The notes: generated from the letters alone by a model not told the origin. 64,000 nucleotides of DNA from an uncultured Emticicia sp. (GCF_937903345.1 NZ_CALCZQ010000032.1:186001-250000), one strand, 5' to 3'. Shown: positions 16,559 through 26,396, counted from the stretch's first letter. Translations and numbers: made by a program.

Positions 16559-17839
16559 ATGGACATACTTGGACTCATCAAAGATAAATTGACTGATTCT
16601 GTCATAGATAAAGTTAGTAATTTTTTGGGCGAAGACCCAGAAAACATTGGCTCTGCGTTAAATAGTTCTGTGCTTATTGTTTTAGGTGGAATTATGAGAA
16701 ATGCCTTAATCGACGAAGAGACAGATAAAGTAATGAATGTCTTGAGGGATGGTGGACATACAGGTGAAATTCTGGACGATTTGTCAATTTTATTAGAAAA
16801 TTTTGATAAAACACAGCTTCTTATTACTATTGGAACTAATATTTTCAACCATTTTGCGGGAAGTAAGACCAATTCAATTGTAGAAAAATTATCTTCACTT
16901 TCTGGTATTCGTAAAACTTCTGCATCTTCATTGGTAGGTTTGGCCGCTCCTTTGGTTTTGGGTGCACTGGGCAAAGTTGTGAATAAGGAAGAATTACAGG
17001 TGTCGGGTCTTACAAGACTTTTGGCCTATCAGCAAGAGTCGGTTTTTGGGGTTTTGCCGCCTGCCATTGCCAATCAATTGAATTTTAAAAATTCAAGTTT
17101 AAGTGTAAAATCAGAAAAAGAAGAAAAACCACAAGAAGTAAAAATAGAATCAACCGAAAGTAAAGGTATTATATCCATGATTCCGTGGATATTAGTAAGT
17201 ATAATATTTTTGGCAGGTTTGGCGTATTTTTGGAAATATCGTAAAGGCGTAAATCCAGCCGACTCAACAACAGAAGTGGGTGTCTTTCCAAAGCAAGATT
17301 CGATAGCAATAGATGATGGTTTTTCAACTATTGCACCGATTGATACAAGTTCTGGCTTTACAAATCCAGAGATAGCAAAACCGACTGAAGCAGAAAAAAC
17401 ATCAGAAAAAGCTGTGTTAGATAAACTAAAAGATGAACAGCCAAATGAACCTAATGTATCAAAGTCAGAAGAGACTAAAGTCAAAGAATCAGCGAAGGCT
17501 ATCACAAGCGAAAATATCACTTCCACTATTGGTGATATAAATGAGCAACTGAAAAACAGTAAATCATGGATAAGTTTAAATACTAATTTTAAGAATAATA
17601 GTGCAGAAATTAGCTCAAAAGGTGATTTGTACGCAGTTGTAAAGTACTTAAAAGGAAACCTTAATTCAAAAATTATTATTGCGGGGGGCTCACAAAGTAC
17701 GACAGGGACACTAGGTGAAGACCGTGCGTATGCAATCAGAGAAGTTTTAATTGAAACTGGTATCAGCGAAAATCAAATTGTGGTGCAAAGTTCATTAGTA
17801 AAAGATATTGACTCGAAAGTGGTTCTGAAAGTGAAATAA
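16559..17839 (+). CDS. DUF937 domain protein with a membrane helix and OmpA-like C terminus
   Basis: A 426-residue protein in three parts. Residues 1 to about 170 are DUF937-like, alpha-helical and Gly/Leu-rich (VSNFLGEDPENIG, LVGLAAPLVLGALGK). One membrane helix, MIPWILVSIIFLAGLAYFW, lies near 204-222. A charged, Ser/Glu/Lys-rich linker (about 230-320) leads to an OmpA-like end (about 330-426: AEISSKGDLYAVVKYLKGN, then GEDRAYAIREVLIETGI), which in the family binds peptidoglycan. The arrangement suggests an inner-membrane protein whose C terminus reaches the cell wall. It is monocistronic with a long terminator stem after it. Function unknown. Confidence 0.8.
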   Translation: MDILGLIKDKLTDSVIDKVSNFLGEDPENIGSALNSSVLIVLGGIMRNALIDEETDKVMNVLRDGGHTGEILDDLSILLENFDKTQLLITIGTNIFNHFAGSKTNSIVEKLSSLSGIRKTSASSLVGLAAPLVLGALGKVVNKEELQVSGLTRLLAYQQESVFGVLPPAIANQLNFKNSSLSVKSEKEEKPQEVKIESTESKGIISMIPWILVSIIFLAGLAYFWKYRKGVNPADSTTEVGVFPKQDSIAIDDGFSTIAPIDTSSGFTNPEIAKPTEAEKTSEKAVLDKLKDEQPNEPNVSKSEETKVKESAKAITSENITSTIGDINEQLKNSKSWISLNTNFKNNSAEISSKGDLYAVVKYLKGNLNSKIIIAGGSQSTTGTLGEDRAYAIREVLIETGISENQIVVQSSLVKDIDSKVVLKVK

Positions 17840-17883
17840 TTTTTACATCGAAACATCTAATCTCGACATTTGAAATTAAATTC

Positions 17884-17948
17884 AATATTGGCATTCAATT
17901 TCATTGATGTTTTAAAACACAATTAAATTGAATGTCAATATTTTTTAT
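17884..17948. terminator. Long-stem terminator between converging genes
   Basis: An 18-bp stem with one G-U pair (17884-17901 with 17925-17942) encloses 23 bases and is followed by a T-run. It serves the DUF937 gene and, in reverse, the aminotransferase gene. Confidence 0.75.
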
Positions 17949-17955
17949 AAATACT

Positions 17956-19218
17956 TTAGGCCGCCAATTCTTTCAACGCAGCAATAAATTTATCTAATTC
18001 GGCCGTGGAAGTATAAATATTTGGTGTAATTCGGCAGCCTTGCACATTGGCGTAATCAATGGCTACTGTCCAGACTTTATAATTACTAAGAAGTATTTTC
18101 GCCAAATCTGCAGGATTCATGGTCTTGATTCCTACATTTGCAATTCCGCAGGCACGTTGAGCATTTGATGGCGTATTTAGTACAATATTCGGTATATCTC
18201 GTACTTGTTTTGTCCAATATTCTTGTAGGAAACGCAGCCTCGCTTCTTTACGTTCTATACCAATTTTCTGATGAAAATCAACTGCTTTGCCTATTGTAAG
18301 GTCGGTATGCACAGGATGTGTTCCTGTATGATTTAATTTCCTAATATCATCATCTTGGTAGCCCATATCGCCATACATCTGCCAAAGCTTGCTGATTTTG
18401 TCTTTTTTCACATATAAAAGTCCTGCACCGAGAGGCACACTGAGCCATTTATGCAAGCTACTTCCGTAATAATCACAATCCAAATCGCTGATTTTATATT
18501 CAATATGTGCCAAAGCATGGGCTCCATCAACCATCACATCGACACCTTTGGAATGTGCCATATCGCAAATTTTTCGGATAGGTAAAATCTGCCCTGTAAT
18601 ATTTATCATATGACAAACCATCAATAGGCGAGTTTTAGGCGTTATTGCGTTTTCGTATATTTCAACAATTTCCTCATCAGATTTTGGATGATTCGGAATA
18701 GATATAATTTTATTTACAATTCCGTAACGGCGAGCTTGCAGCTTAAACATGTCAAGCATTGCTCCGTAATCCTGGATAGCCATTACCGCCTCATCGCCTG
18801 CTTTCCAATCGTATCCTGCAATCACGGTGTCGAGCGATTCTGTAGTATTTCTCGTAATGATTAATTCTTCCATCGAACACCCCACCAATGCTGCTAGTTT
18901 TTTGCGAGCTTCGGCTTTATCATCAAATTGTCGAGTACGCATATAGTAAGATGCTTGAAAATTTATTTCTCGCACATTCGACATAAATGCTTCTAGGGTT
19001 TCTTCTGGAGTAAAAGAATAATAGCCGTTTTCGAGATTGATATAATCGGGTTTAATTCGATATGCTCTTCTGATTTCTGCCCAAAAATCTTCATTTTGAG
19101 CTAATTCATTTGGTTTTTTTTGTTCAAATTTTGCTAGAGTTTTGTCCAAACATTTTTCAAAAGGTGGTAGTGTAAGGCTTACGGCAGATAGGGTTTTTAT
19201 AAATTGACGTTTGTTCAT
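17956..19218 (-). CDS. Class V aminotransferase-fold PLP enzyme, exported
   Basis: A 420-residue fold-type I PLP enzyme of the cysteine desulfurase / isopenicillin-N-epimerase group. The N terminus (NKRQFIKTLSAVSLTLPPF) looks like a Tat-like or Sec signal. PLP contacts fit ITRNTTESLDTVIAGYDW (phosphate loop), VDGAHALAHIEY (Asp to the ring nitrogen, stacking His/Ala) and the Schiff-base lysine in YGSSLHKWLSVPLG. Similar exported enzymes are common in Bacteroidota, with mostly unknown substrates. It is convergent with the DUF937 gene and not obviously in an operon. Confidence 0.87.
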   Translation of the reverse strand: MNKRQFIKTLSAVSLTLPPFEKCLDKTLAKFEQKKPNELAQNEDFWAEIRRAYRIKPDYINLENGYYSFTPEETLEAFMSNVREINFQASYYMRTRQFDDKAEARKKLAALVGCSMEELIITRNTTESLDTVIAGYDWKAGDEAVMAIQDYGAMLDMFKLQARRYGIVNKIISIPNHPKSDEEIVEIYENAITPKTRLLMVCHMINITGQILPIRKICDMAHSKGVDVMVDGAHALAHIEYKISDLDCDYYGSSLHKWLSVPLGAGLLYVKKDKISKLWQMYGDMGYQDDDIRKLNHTGTHPVHTDLTIGKAVDFHQKIGIERKEARLRFLQEYWTKQVRDIPNIVLNTPSNAQRACGIANVGIKTMNPADLAKILLSNYKVWTVAIDYANVQGCRITPNIYTSTAELDKFIAALKELAA

Positions 19219-19419
19219 TATAAATTAAAGTTTTAGTATTTGTTGAAGGTAATGATTTTATTTGTAGTTTTCAATTTACTATAAATGCCCGCGGAAGCGG
19301 ATGGTATTTGAAAAATAGTACGCACTATTTTGACGGTGTTCAACGAAAATCTGTAATTAAAAAACGTTTTAGTTTAAGTATTTTTAATTCAACTCAAAAA
19401 ATCATTTTATCAATAATTA

Positions 19420-20118
19420 TTACAACATCATAAAATACTTTTTTCGCTCATCACTCATTTTTTCGATGGCATATCTGAGAGCTGTGCGAGGGATTTTTCT
19501 AATATTTTGATTCAAGAAATCCTCTACTTGTTCTTCTGCACCTTTTTTCCATGCTTCACGCAACATCCATCCGACGGCCTTATGAATCAAATCATGCTTG
19601 TTTGAGAGAAGAATTTCAGAAATTTTAAGGGTATCCAAAAACTGTTTTTTGTTGATAAAATAGTGCGTAGCAATGATTGAAATACGCTGAGTCCATAGAT
19701 GCTCAGTTCGAGCCATATCGTATAAAATGCTACGGTTACTATTAAATAAATAAAAACCCACAATATCTCTTGCCGAGCAATCAACTAAATCCCAGTTATT
19801 GATTCGGTAAGTATTATCTAAATAAAAATTAAATATTTCGGTGAGTTTCTGGCTTGTTTTAGCTTTTTTCATTTGTTCAACCAAAATTATCAAAGCCGCC
19901 ATTCTATATTCGTGAACCTCATTTTCCAATAACTCCTGCAATTTATCAAATTCCAACGAAAGGTATTTCTTACAAATTGCTCGTAAATCAGGATTTGTCA
20001 CTCCTATAAAAACATCGCCTTCTCCATATTGGCCCTTACCAGTTTTAAAAAACTTCGCAGAAATTTTGGCTCTTTGGGAGCTTGCAATTGCTTGTAATTC
20101 TTCAGTAATTTTACTCAT
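19420..20118 (-). CDS. DNA alkylation repair protein, AlkD-type HEAT-like glycosylase
   Basis: A 232-residue helical-repeat protein from the ATG at 20118 (MSKITEELQ). The frame is open upstream to 20196, but those 26 residues are hydrophobic and unlike the family. Typical AlkD segments are GVTNPDLRAICKKY, EYRMAALIILVEQ, INNWDLVDCSARDIVG (with the conserved Trp and Asp) and HKAVGWMLREAWKKG. AlkD removes positively charged alkylated bases without flipping them out. It is a single gene, preceded on the same strand by the candidate small RNA at 20244-20315. Confidence 0.9.
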   Translation of the reverse strand: MSKITEELQAIASSQRAKISAKFFKTGKGQYGEGDVFIGVTNPDLRAICKKYLSLEFDKLQELLENEVHEYRMAALIILVEQMKKAKTSQKLTEIFNFYLDNTYRINNWDLVDCSARDIVGFYLFNSNRSILYDMARTEHLWTQRISIIATHYFINKKQFLDTLKISEILLSNKHDLIHKAVGWMLREAWKKGAEEQVEDFLNQNIRKIPRTALRYAIEKMSDERKKYFMML

Positions 20119-20243
20119 ATCTATTGCGAAATGAAGCTTCGATTTGTTCAATAAAAGAATAAAAAAAGTTATCTGTTTTGAAGGGAGTTCTAACAAATTA
20201 AATCTAAAAATAGGTGTTTTTTAAGAATTGCCACCAATAAAAA

Positions 20244-20315
20244 TAAAAAAAGGCTACAGATAATCTTCCATAGCCTTTTGCAGTAATAAATCCACACAAC
20301 TTTGATTCAAAAATA
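20244..20315 (-). ncRNA. Candidate small RNA of about 55 nt with its own promoter and terminator
   Basis: On the minus strand TATTTTTG (20315-20308) fits the -7 consensus. A 9-bp stem (20271-20279 with 20248-20256) and a run of seven T end the unit at about 20244. No protein gene lies between promoter and terminator, and the nearest gene upstream faces the other way, so the terminator has no other obvious client. No clear -33 TTG is seen. Confidence 0.4.
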
Positions 20316-20419
20316 TATACTTGCATTGTGCTATAATTTTGTGTATACTAAATTACAAGAAATTTTGTCAGTTTATCTGAGAAGTTTTTAAATTACCAGA
20401 GTTTAAAATTTAGTAATAC

Positions 20420-20451
20420 TTGTTTTCTATTCTTTCAATTCAATATATTTG
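20420..20451 (+). promoter_or_regulatory. Promoter of the amidohydrolase gene
   Basis: A -33 TTG (20420-20422), a 21-base spacer and a perfect -7 box TATATTTG (20444-20451) match the Bacteroidota primary promoter. The start codon is 16 bases after the box, giving a very short leader. Confidence 0.65.
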
Positions 20452-20467
20452 AGAAAAAAATCATCAA

Positions 20468-21301
20468 ATGACAATTGATTCGCACCAACATTTTTGGAGT
20501 TTTGACCCTTTACGTGACTCTTGGATTACTGATGAAATGTCGGTTATTCAAACAAATTTTTATCCCGAAGATTTACAACCCATTTTGCAACAAAATAGAA
20601 TTGATGCATGCGTAGCTGTACAAGCCGACCAAAGTTTAAGTGAAACAAGATTTTTACTCGATTTAGCAAATAAAAATGATTTTGTAAAGGCCGTCGTTGG
20701 TTGGATTGACCTTCAAGCTGATGCGATTGATGAAGTACTATTCGAATGGAAATCAGAGAAAAAACTGGCAGGTTTTAGACATATTTTACAAGCTGAGCCT
20801 GACACTGAATATATGCTTCGTCCCAGTTTTTTACATGGAATATCAAAACTAAAAAAACATGGTTTTACTTACGATATTCTTGTTTTTCCGAAACATTTGG
20901 CTAGCACCCAAAAGTTTGTTGCTCAATTTTCTGACCAGCCTTTTGTTCTTGATCACATTGCTAAGCCATACATAAAAGCTGGTTTGATAGATGCTTGGGA
21001 AAAAGACATTAAATCTTTGGCCAAATTTGAAAACCTGCAATGCAAGGTATCAGGAATCATCACTGAGGCTGATTGGAAAATGTGGACTTACGAGCAGGTA
21101 AAGCCCTATTTAGATATCGTTTTTAATGCATTTGGAGCCGATAGAATTATGTTTGGCTCAGATTGGCCAGTATGTTTAGTTGCTGGCGATTACAGCCAAG
21201 TAAAAAAAATTATCGAGACCTACATGAAAGATTTTTCAGACTCGGAAAAAGCCAAGGTTTTTGGTCAAAACGCTGCTAAGTTTTATGGAATTATTGAATG
21301 A
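20468..21301 (+). CDS. Amidohydrolase-fold hydrolase, L-fuconolactonase / sugar lactonase type
   Basis: A 277-residue TIM-barrel metal hydrolase of the amidohydrolase_2 group. It opens with the metal pair in IDSHQHFWSF, then LAGFRHILQ (a lysine-less variant of the group), FVLDHIAKP and the closing catalytic aspartate in MFGSDWPVC. Length and motifs match fuconolactonase or rhamnonolactonase-type enzymes that open sugar 1,4-lactones. It has its own strong promoter and lies 343 bases ahead of the SusC/SusD pair. It may take part in breakdown of a sugar imported by that pair, but the link is only by proximity. Confidence 0.85.
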   Translation: MTIDSHQHFWSFDPLRDSWITDEMSVIQTNFYPEDLQPILQQNRIDACVAVQADQSLSETRFLLDLANKNDFVKAVVGWIDLQADAIDEVLFEWKSEKKLAGFRHILQAEPDTEYMLRPSFLHGISKLKKHGFTYDILVFPKHLASTQKFVAQFSDQPFVLDHIAKPYIKAGLIDAWEKDIKSLAKFENLQCKVSGIITEADWKMWTYEQVKPYLDIVFNAFGADRIMFGSDWPVCLVAGDYSQVKKIIETYMKDFSDSEKAKVFGQNAAKFYGIIE

Positions 21302-21644
21302 GTATTTTTCAAAATAAGTGTAAGAGAACTTACATAACAATGATTTTTTTATTTTGTAAAGCATTACAGGTAATTAGAATATTGAGATTTAGTTTCTGTA
21401 TTTAAATTATAATTTTATTTTTTTTTGATTTCTTAAACAGCTGAAATTTTTTTTTAAAAAAGTCTTTTATTTAAAAATTTCTTACAGACCTAATTTAAAA
21501 ATGTTTTATGTCACCACTTAGAATACACTTAATTTTTAATCCATTTTTAATTAATTTTTAATTCGTTTTTAATGTTAAAAAATATTAATATATTTGATCT
21601 ATCATTTAAAATATTAATTGTAAAACAAAAAAACTTAATTTTTT
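21302..21644. other. Intergenic region ahead of susC
   Basis: 343 bases, extremely AT-rich. The first 200 bases hold nothing I can name. The last 110 hold the phased TTTTTAAT array and the -7 box listed separately. No sigma/anti-sigma pair or regulator gene accompanies the susC gene. Confidence 0.6.
21533..21596 (+). promoter_or_regulatory. susC promoter with four TTTTTAAT motifs at exact 11-bp period
   Basis: TTTTTAAT begins at 21533, 21544, 21555 and 21566, each exactly 11 bases apart. The -7 box TATATTTG is at 21589-21596, and the susC ATG at 21645. Phased A/T tracts next to a promoter are expected to bend DNA, act as an UP element, or form a multi-site regulator target. The identity of the binding factor is unknown. 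Confidence 0.6.
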
Positions 21645-24600
21645 ATGAATTGTAAGTTCTATCTATCAAAGTCAAGGTACTTAATGGTACTTTTCCTTTT
21701 ATTATCTTTCGTGACGTTTGGACAAAGCTCAATCCTTGTCACAGGTAAGGTAACAGACGGAAATGGTGAATCAGTTATTGGTGCAAGCGTTGCCGTAAAA
21801 GGAACAACTAAAGGTGCAAGTACAGATGTGAATGGTAATTTTAAAATCGAAGTGCCAAGTAGTTCAACTGTTCTTGTAGTTTCATTTGTTGGTTATGATA
21901 CGCAAGAAATTGTGGTTGGAAACAAAACTAACTTCAATATTGTGCTGACTTCAAAAGAGAATGTCTTGGAAGAAATGGTTGTGATTGGTTATGGTACACA
22001 AAAGAAATCAGATTTGACTGGTTCTGTTGGAGTGGTAAAACAAGAACAATTATTGGAACGTCCTGCGGCATCTTTGAATCAGGCTCTTTCGGGCAGAATG
22101 TCAGGTGTGCAAGTAAACACTAACTCTGGTCGCCCTGGTGGACGTACAACGATCCGAGTTAGAGGTTTTAGCTCAATCAACTCTTCAAATAATCCTTTAT
22201 ATGTAGTTGATGGAGTAATGCTTCCACAAAGCAACCAAGCACAATTTAGTTCAGCAATTGACTACATTAATCCAAATGACATTGTTTCGGTTGAGGTTTT
22301 GAAGGATGCTTCTTCTACAGCAATTTACGGAGCAAGAGGTGCAAATGGTGTGGTTTTGATAACAACAAAAAAAGGAAAAGCCAACGATGGTCAAGTAACT
22401 TATAGCTCTGATTTTAGTGTAAATACCATTGGGCCAAACCGTCCAGAAGTATTGAATGCTAAAGAATATATGGCAGTTGAAGATTTAGCTTGGGCAAATA
22501 TGCAAAAATATGACCCAGTTGGTTGGGCAGCAGGTAGATGGGCATATTTGAACCCAAAATTGCGTCGTACTGACCCACGTGTTTTTGATGCACAAGGAAA
22601 TCCTTTATATGATACAGATTGGTTTAAGGAATCATCACAAACTAAATTGTCGCAAAATCATCAATTGGGTTTTAATGGTGGAAGCGAGCGTACCCAATAT
22701 TCGTTTTCATTGGGTTATAGAGATGACCAAGGACTAATTAAAACTTCCTACCTAAAACGTTATGCAGGAAGATTCACAATTGATGACCAAATAAAAAAAT
22801 GGTTGAAAGTGGGTGGTACGCTTGCTTATAATAATCAAACTGAGCGTTTGGCCGATATTAATGATGCAGTTGCACGTCAGATTGTAGAGGATTTTCCTTT
22901 CCTTCCTGTAAAATACGCTGATGGTACGTACGCTAACAACCGTGATTTTCCGTTTGCAGAAGGAACTTTTAGTTCGGTTCACCGTTTGATGGGTCGTCAG
23001 TTTATCTTAAATACACAGACTACAACTGGTTCGATGTACTCAAACATCACAATTGCAAAAGGTTTAGAGATGAAAACAGTTTTTGGGGCAAACATCATGA
23101 CCCAAGAAAACAATCAATCTACTACAAGAACTTTGGCAATCGGTGACCAAGGAACTGCTTCGGCTTCAAACCAAAAACAAACTTTTTGGTCATTGGAGAA
23201 TTTCTTGACTTACAATAAAACTTTCAATAAAATTCATTCATTTACAGGTTTATTGGGTGTGTCGTGGCAACAAACAGATTTCTTTAATATTGCCGCAAGT
23301 GTGCGTGGCTTTGCGACTGACTACTTTGGTTTCAATAACTTAGGTGCGGGTGCTACACTTCCGGCAGTAGGCTCGGGTGCGTCTAGCTTTGCTTTTAACT
23401 CATACTTCGGTCGTGTAAATTATAGCTTGAGCAATAAATATTTGTTTACCTTCACAGGTAGAGCTGATGGTTCATCAAGATTTGGTGAAAATAGTAAATT
23501 TGCCTTTTTCCCATCGGGAGCTTTTGCATGGAAGATTTCGGAAGAAGAATTCATGAGCAAAAATACGGTTATTTCTAACTTAAAATTACGTACAAGCTAT
23601 GGTTTAACGGGTAATTCAGAAATTCCTTCGTATTCGTCTTTATCATTGCTTAGTTCAAACTATGCTACTGTTTATAATGATAGTCGTGTTTCGGGAACTG
23701 GGCTTTCACGTTTGGCAAATCCAGATTTGAAATGGGAAAAAACAGCACAAGCTGATATTGGTTTGGAAATTGGTTTATTTAACAACCGTGTGAATATTGA
23801 GGCTGATTTTTATTACCGTAAAACAACCGATATGCTTCTTGATGCACCAGTACCACAAACAAGTGGATACGCTACAATCAGAAGAAACGTTGGTTCGATG
23901 CAAAACAAAGGTTTGGAGTTTGCTCTAAATACAGTGAACATTAATACGGCTAAATTGCGTTGGAATACTAACTTCAATATATCATTTAATCAAAACAAGG
24001 TGCTTTCTTTGGCAACACCTTCTGACATCTTCAACGTTGGTGGTCCTAACTTTACTAACCCAACTAACATTATCCGTATCGGTGAGCCAGTTGGTTCGTT
24101 TTGGGGACTTACTCGTTTGGGCGTTTGGAGTGAAGCTGAAAGAGACAAAGCTGCGAAATTTACAAGCTACCGGAATGGTCTAACTATTCTTCCAGGTGAT
24201 ATTAAATACTTGGATGTAAACGGCGATAACGCAATTACTGATGCTGACCGTTCAATCATCGGAAATGGTAGTCCGAAGTTTTGGGGTGCTTTGACGAACA
24301 CTTGGAAATATGGCAATTTCGACCTCACATTAGAGTTGCAATATTCTTATGGTAACGATGTAATGATGATGAACCTTCACGCCAGCGAAGACCGTCAAGC
24401 ATTGGCTAATAGCTACAAATCGGTATTGAACGCATGGACTCCACAAAACCAAAACACAATGATTGCTGAAATCAGGGATACAAGAGCTGGATACGTAACA
24501 AACGTGGATAGTTGGTGGATTAAAGATGGCTCATTCTTGCGTGGTAAAAACCTATTGTTGGGATATACTTTTCCAGGAAGTGTAACCGACAAATTGAAAT

Positions 24601-24788
24601 TGAGCCGCCTGAGAGTTTACGCATCTGCACAAAACTTCTTCTTGGCTGTTACAGATAAAATAATAGGCGACCCAGAGGTGACTCCAACAAACCAAGGAGA
24701 TGGAAACAGTGCTTTCTCGCAAGGTATGATGTGGCACAATTATCCAAAACCTACCACTTATATGATGGGCTTACAGCTTGCGTTTTAA
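21645..24788 (+). CDS. SusC/RagA-family TonB-dependent outer-membrane transporter
   Basis: A 1047-residue importer for glycans or peptides, powered by TonB. After a signal peptide ending at TFGQ (about residue 27) comes a carboxypeptidase-regulatory-like domain (about 33-107: VTGKVTDGNGESVIGASV, SFVGYDTQEI). The SusC signature VVIGYGTQKKSDLTGSV follows, then the plug (RPGGRTTIRVRGFSSIN, VYGARGANGVVLITTKKGK-like IYGARGANGVVLITTKKG) and a long beta-barrel to the C-terminal MMGLQLAF. It ends 31 bases before the SusD start, forming the standard outer-membrane pair. No enzymes of a polysaccharide-utilisation locus follow, so the cargo cannot be guessed beyond the neighbouring lactonase. Confidence 0.97.
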   Translation: MNCKFYLSKSRYLMVLFLLLSFVTFGQSSILVTGKVTDGNGESVIGASVAVKGTTKGASTDVNGNFKIEVPSSSTVLVVSFVGYDTQEIVVGNKTNFNIVLTSKENVLEEMVVIGYGTQKKSDLTGSVGVVKQEQLLERPAASLNQALSGRMSGVQVNTNSGRPGGRTTIRVRGFSSINSSNNPLYVVDGVMLPQSNQAQFSSAIDYINPNDIVSVEVLKDASSTAIYGARGANGVVLITTKKGKANDGQVTYSSDFSVNTIGPNRPEVLNAKEYMAVEDLAWANMQKYDPVGWAAGRWAYLNPKLRRTDPRVFDAQGNPLYDTDWFKESSQTKLSQNHQLGFNGGSERTQYSFSLGYRDDQGLIKTSYLKRYAGRFTIDDQIKKWLKVGGTLAYNNQTERLADINDAVARQIVEDFPFLPVKYADGTYANNRDFPFAEGTFSSVHRLMGRQFILNTQTTTGSMYSNITIAKGLEMKTVFGANIMTQENNQSTTRTLAIGDQGTASASNQKQTFWSLENFLTYNKTFNKIHSFTGLLGVSWQQTDFFNIAASVRGFATDYFGFNNLGAGATLPAVGSGASSFAFNSYFGRVNYSLSNKYLFTFTGRADGSSRFGENSKFAFFPSGAFAWKISEEEFMSKNTVISNLKLRTSYGLTGNSEIPSYSSLSLLSSNYATVYNDSRVSGTGLSRLANPDLKWEKTAQADIGLEIGLFNNRVNIEADFYYRKTTDMLLDAPVPQTSGYATIRRNVGSMQNKGLEFALNTVNINTAKLRWNTNFNISFNQNKVLSLATPSDIFNVGGPNFTNPTNIIRIGEPVGSFWGLTRLGVWSEAERDKAAKFTSYRNGLTILPGDIKYLDVNGDNAITDADRSIIGNGSPKFWGALTNTWKYGNFDLTLELQYSYGNDVMMMNLHASEDRQALANSYKSVLNAWTPQNQNTMIAEIRDTRAGYVTNVDSWWIKDGSFLRGKNLLLGYTFPGSVTDKLKLSRLRVYASAQNFFLAVTDKIIGDPEVTPTNQGDGNSAFSQGMMWHNYPKPTTYMMGLQLAF

Positions 24789-24819
24789 TCAATGAATTAT
24801 CTTGAAAATAGACTTTACA

Positions 24820-26376
24820 ATGAAATATATTTCTAATAAATTAAAAATAGCACTTGCAAGTGTACTATTGGTAAGCCAGACCAGTTGTTCTGACTTTTTG
24901 AAGGAAAATGCTCCGTCAAACCTTACTCCAGAAAGTTTTTATACGATTCCTGACCACGCTGAAGCGGCTTTAGCATCTGTTTATGCCGACCTCAGATTTA
25001 TGGGTGGTGGTGCTGGTATTTTTTCTTCTAACTGGCAACTTTTGGAAGCCCTTACTGGAACTTCGACAACCGAAACAGCTCAGAATTCTGACCTTAACAA
25101 CCTTTATGGTTTGGTTCATGATGGAAACACCGCTCACGTAGTTAACTACTGGAATGGTTTGTACAAAGTGATCGCACAAGCCAATCAAGTAATTGCGAAA
25201 GTGCCACCAATTACGCCAATGCCTGATGCTCAAAAGAAAAAGATTTTGGGTGAAGCTAAGTTTTTGCGTGCATCGGCATATTTTACTGCTGTGAGACTTT
25301 GGGGTGATATTCCGTTGATTACCAACCCTCAGACTGCAGGCTCAGAAGACTTCTTGCCTTCGAGAGCACCGCAAGAAGAAATTTATAAACTTATCATCGC
25401 TGACTTGACCGAGGCTGAAAATGCTGGTTTGGCTTGGATGGATGTTAGTGGTAGAGTTGGTTTAGCGGCTGTAAAAGCTCAATTGGCTCGTGTTTATCTC
25501 ACGATGGCAGGTTTCCCGTTGAGTAAGGGTGCAACACACTACAAATTGGCGGCTGATAAAGCCCTTGAAGTAATTACTTATGCTAATAGCAACCCAACGA
25601 CAATCAACCTTTTCCCAACTTACCTTGATGTCCATAGAGAGAGCCTTAAAAATAGAGTTGAGCATTTGTTCATGATTCAGCATAACACTTTGGTTGCTGG
25701 AAATCCGATGGGCAATATGTTTCCTAACTTTAAGCCTGTGACTTATAATGGGCCTGGTGGAACCGGAAGTACCGTACCAACAATATCGTTTTATAACTCT
25801 TACGAGGTGGGCGATTTACGTACAAAAGACCAAGAAGGATATTTCTATACAAGTTATTTTACGAATGGAAATGGTGCTAAATTTGAATTGGGGGCTCCGT
25901 ATATTTTCAAACACTTCAATCAAACGGCTAATGGTTCGGCTGGCGTAGCAGGTTCTCGTAATGATAACTTAAATGTACCACAAATCAGGTATGCCGAAGT
26001 TTTATTGATATTTGCAGAAGCTCAAAACGAAGTTGGTGGGCCTAATCAACAAGCGTATGATGCTTTCAAACGTATCAGAGATCGGGCTAAATTAACAACC
26101 CCAGCTTTGACGGCATATTCAAAAGATTCATTCAGAGAAGCTGTTTGGAAAGAAAGATGGCATGAACTATGCTACGAGCAAATTACTTGGTTTGATATGA
26201 TACGTTTGCGTAAGGTATTCAACGAAACTACAAAAGGCTTCAATAATTTCGTTGGGCACGTCAACCAAAGCTCTAAACAAGCTTTGCAAGAAAAACATTT
26301 ATTGCTTCCACTTGGAAAACAAGAAATGTTGAATAATCCGAATTTGAAACCCCAAAACCCTGGTTATCCAAACTAA
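24820..26376 (+). CDS. SusD/RagB-family nutrient-binding outer-membrane lipoprotein
   Basis: The partner lid of the SusC barrel. I start at the ATG at 24820; a TTG at 24802 is in frame but gives a less good signal. Residues 1-23 are a lipoprotein signal with lipobox SQTSC (Cys23). TPR-type helices and the family segments SNLTPESFY, GEAKFLRASAYFTAVRLWGD, LPSRAPQEEIYKLIIADL, YAEVLLIFAEAQNEVG and WKERWHELCYEQITWFDMIR follow. The C-terminal LLLPLGKQEMLNNPNL is typical. A perfect terminator (26397-26435) comes 20 bases later, so the operon has only two genes. Confidence 0.97.
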   Translation: MKYISNKLKIALASVLLVSQTSCSDFLKENAPSNLTPESFYTIPDHAEAALASVYADLRFMGGGAGIFSSNWQLLEALTGTSTTETAQNSDLNNLYGLVHDGNTAHVVNYWNGLYKVIAQANQVIAKVPPITPMPDAQKKKILGEAKFLRASAYFTAVRLWGDIPLITNPQTAGSEDFLPSRAPQEEIYKLIIADLTEAENAGLAWMDVSGRVGLAAVKAQLARVYLTMAGFPLSKGATHYKLAADKALEVITYANSNPTTINLFPTYLDVHRESLKNRVEHLFMIQHNTLVAGNPMGNMFPNFKPVTYNGPGGTGSTVPTISFYNSYEVGDLRTKDQEGYFYTSYFTNGNGAKFELGAPYIFKHFNQTANGSAGVAGSRNDNLNVPQIRYAEVLLIFAEAQNEVGGPNQQAYDAFKRIRDRAKLTTPALTAYSKDSFREAVWKERWHELCYEQITWFDMIRLRKVFNETTKGFNNFVGHVNQSSKQALQEKHLLLPLGKQEMLNNPNLKPQNPGYPN

Positions 26377-26396
26377 CAAATTGTAGATTCTAGAAT

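Noticed and set aside
20119..20196. N-terminal extension of the AlkD-type protein
   Set aside because: The added 26 residues are hydrophobic and not found in the family; the ATG at 20118 gives the normal start.
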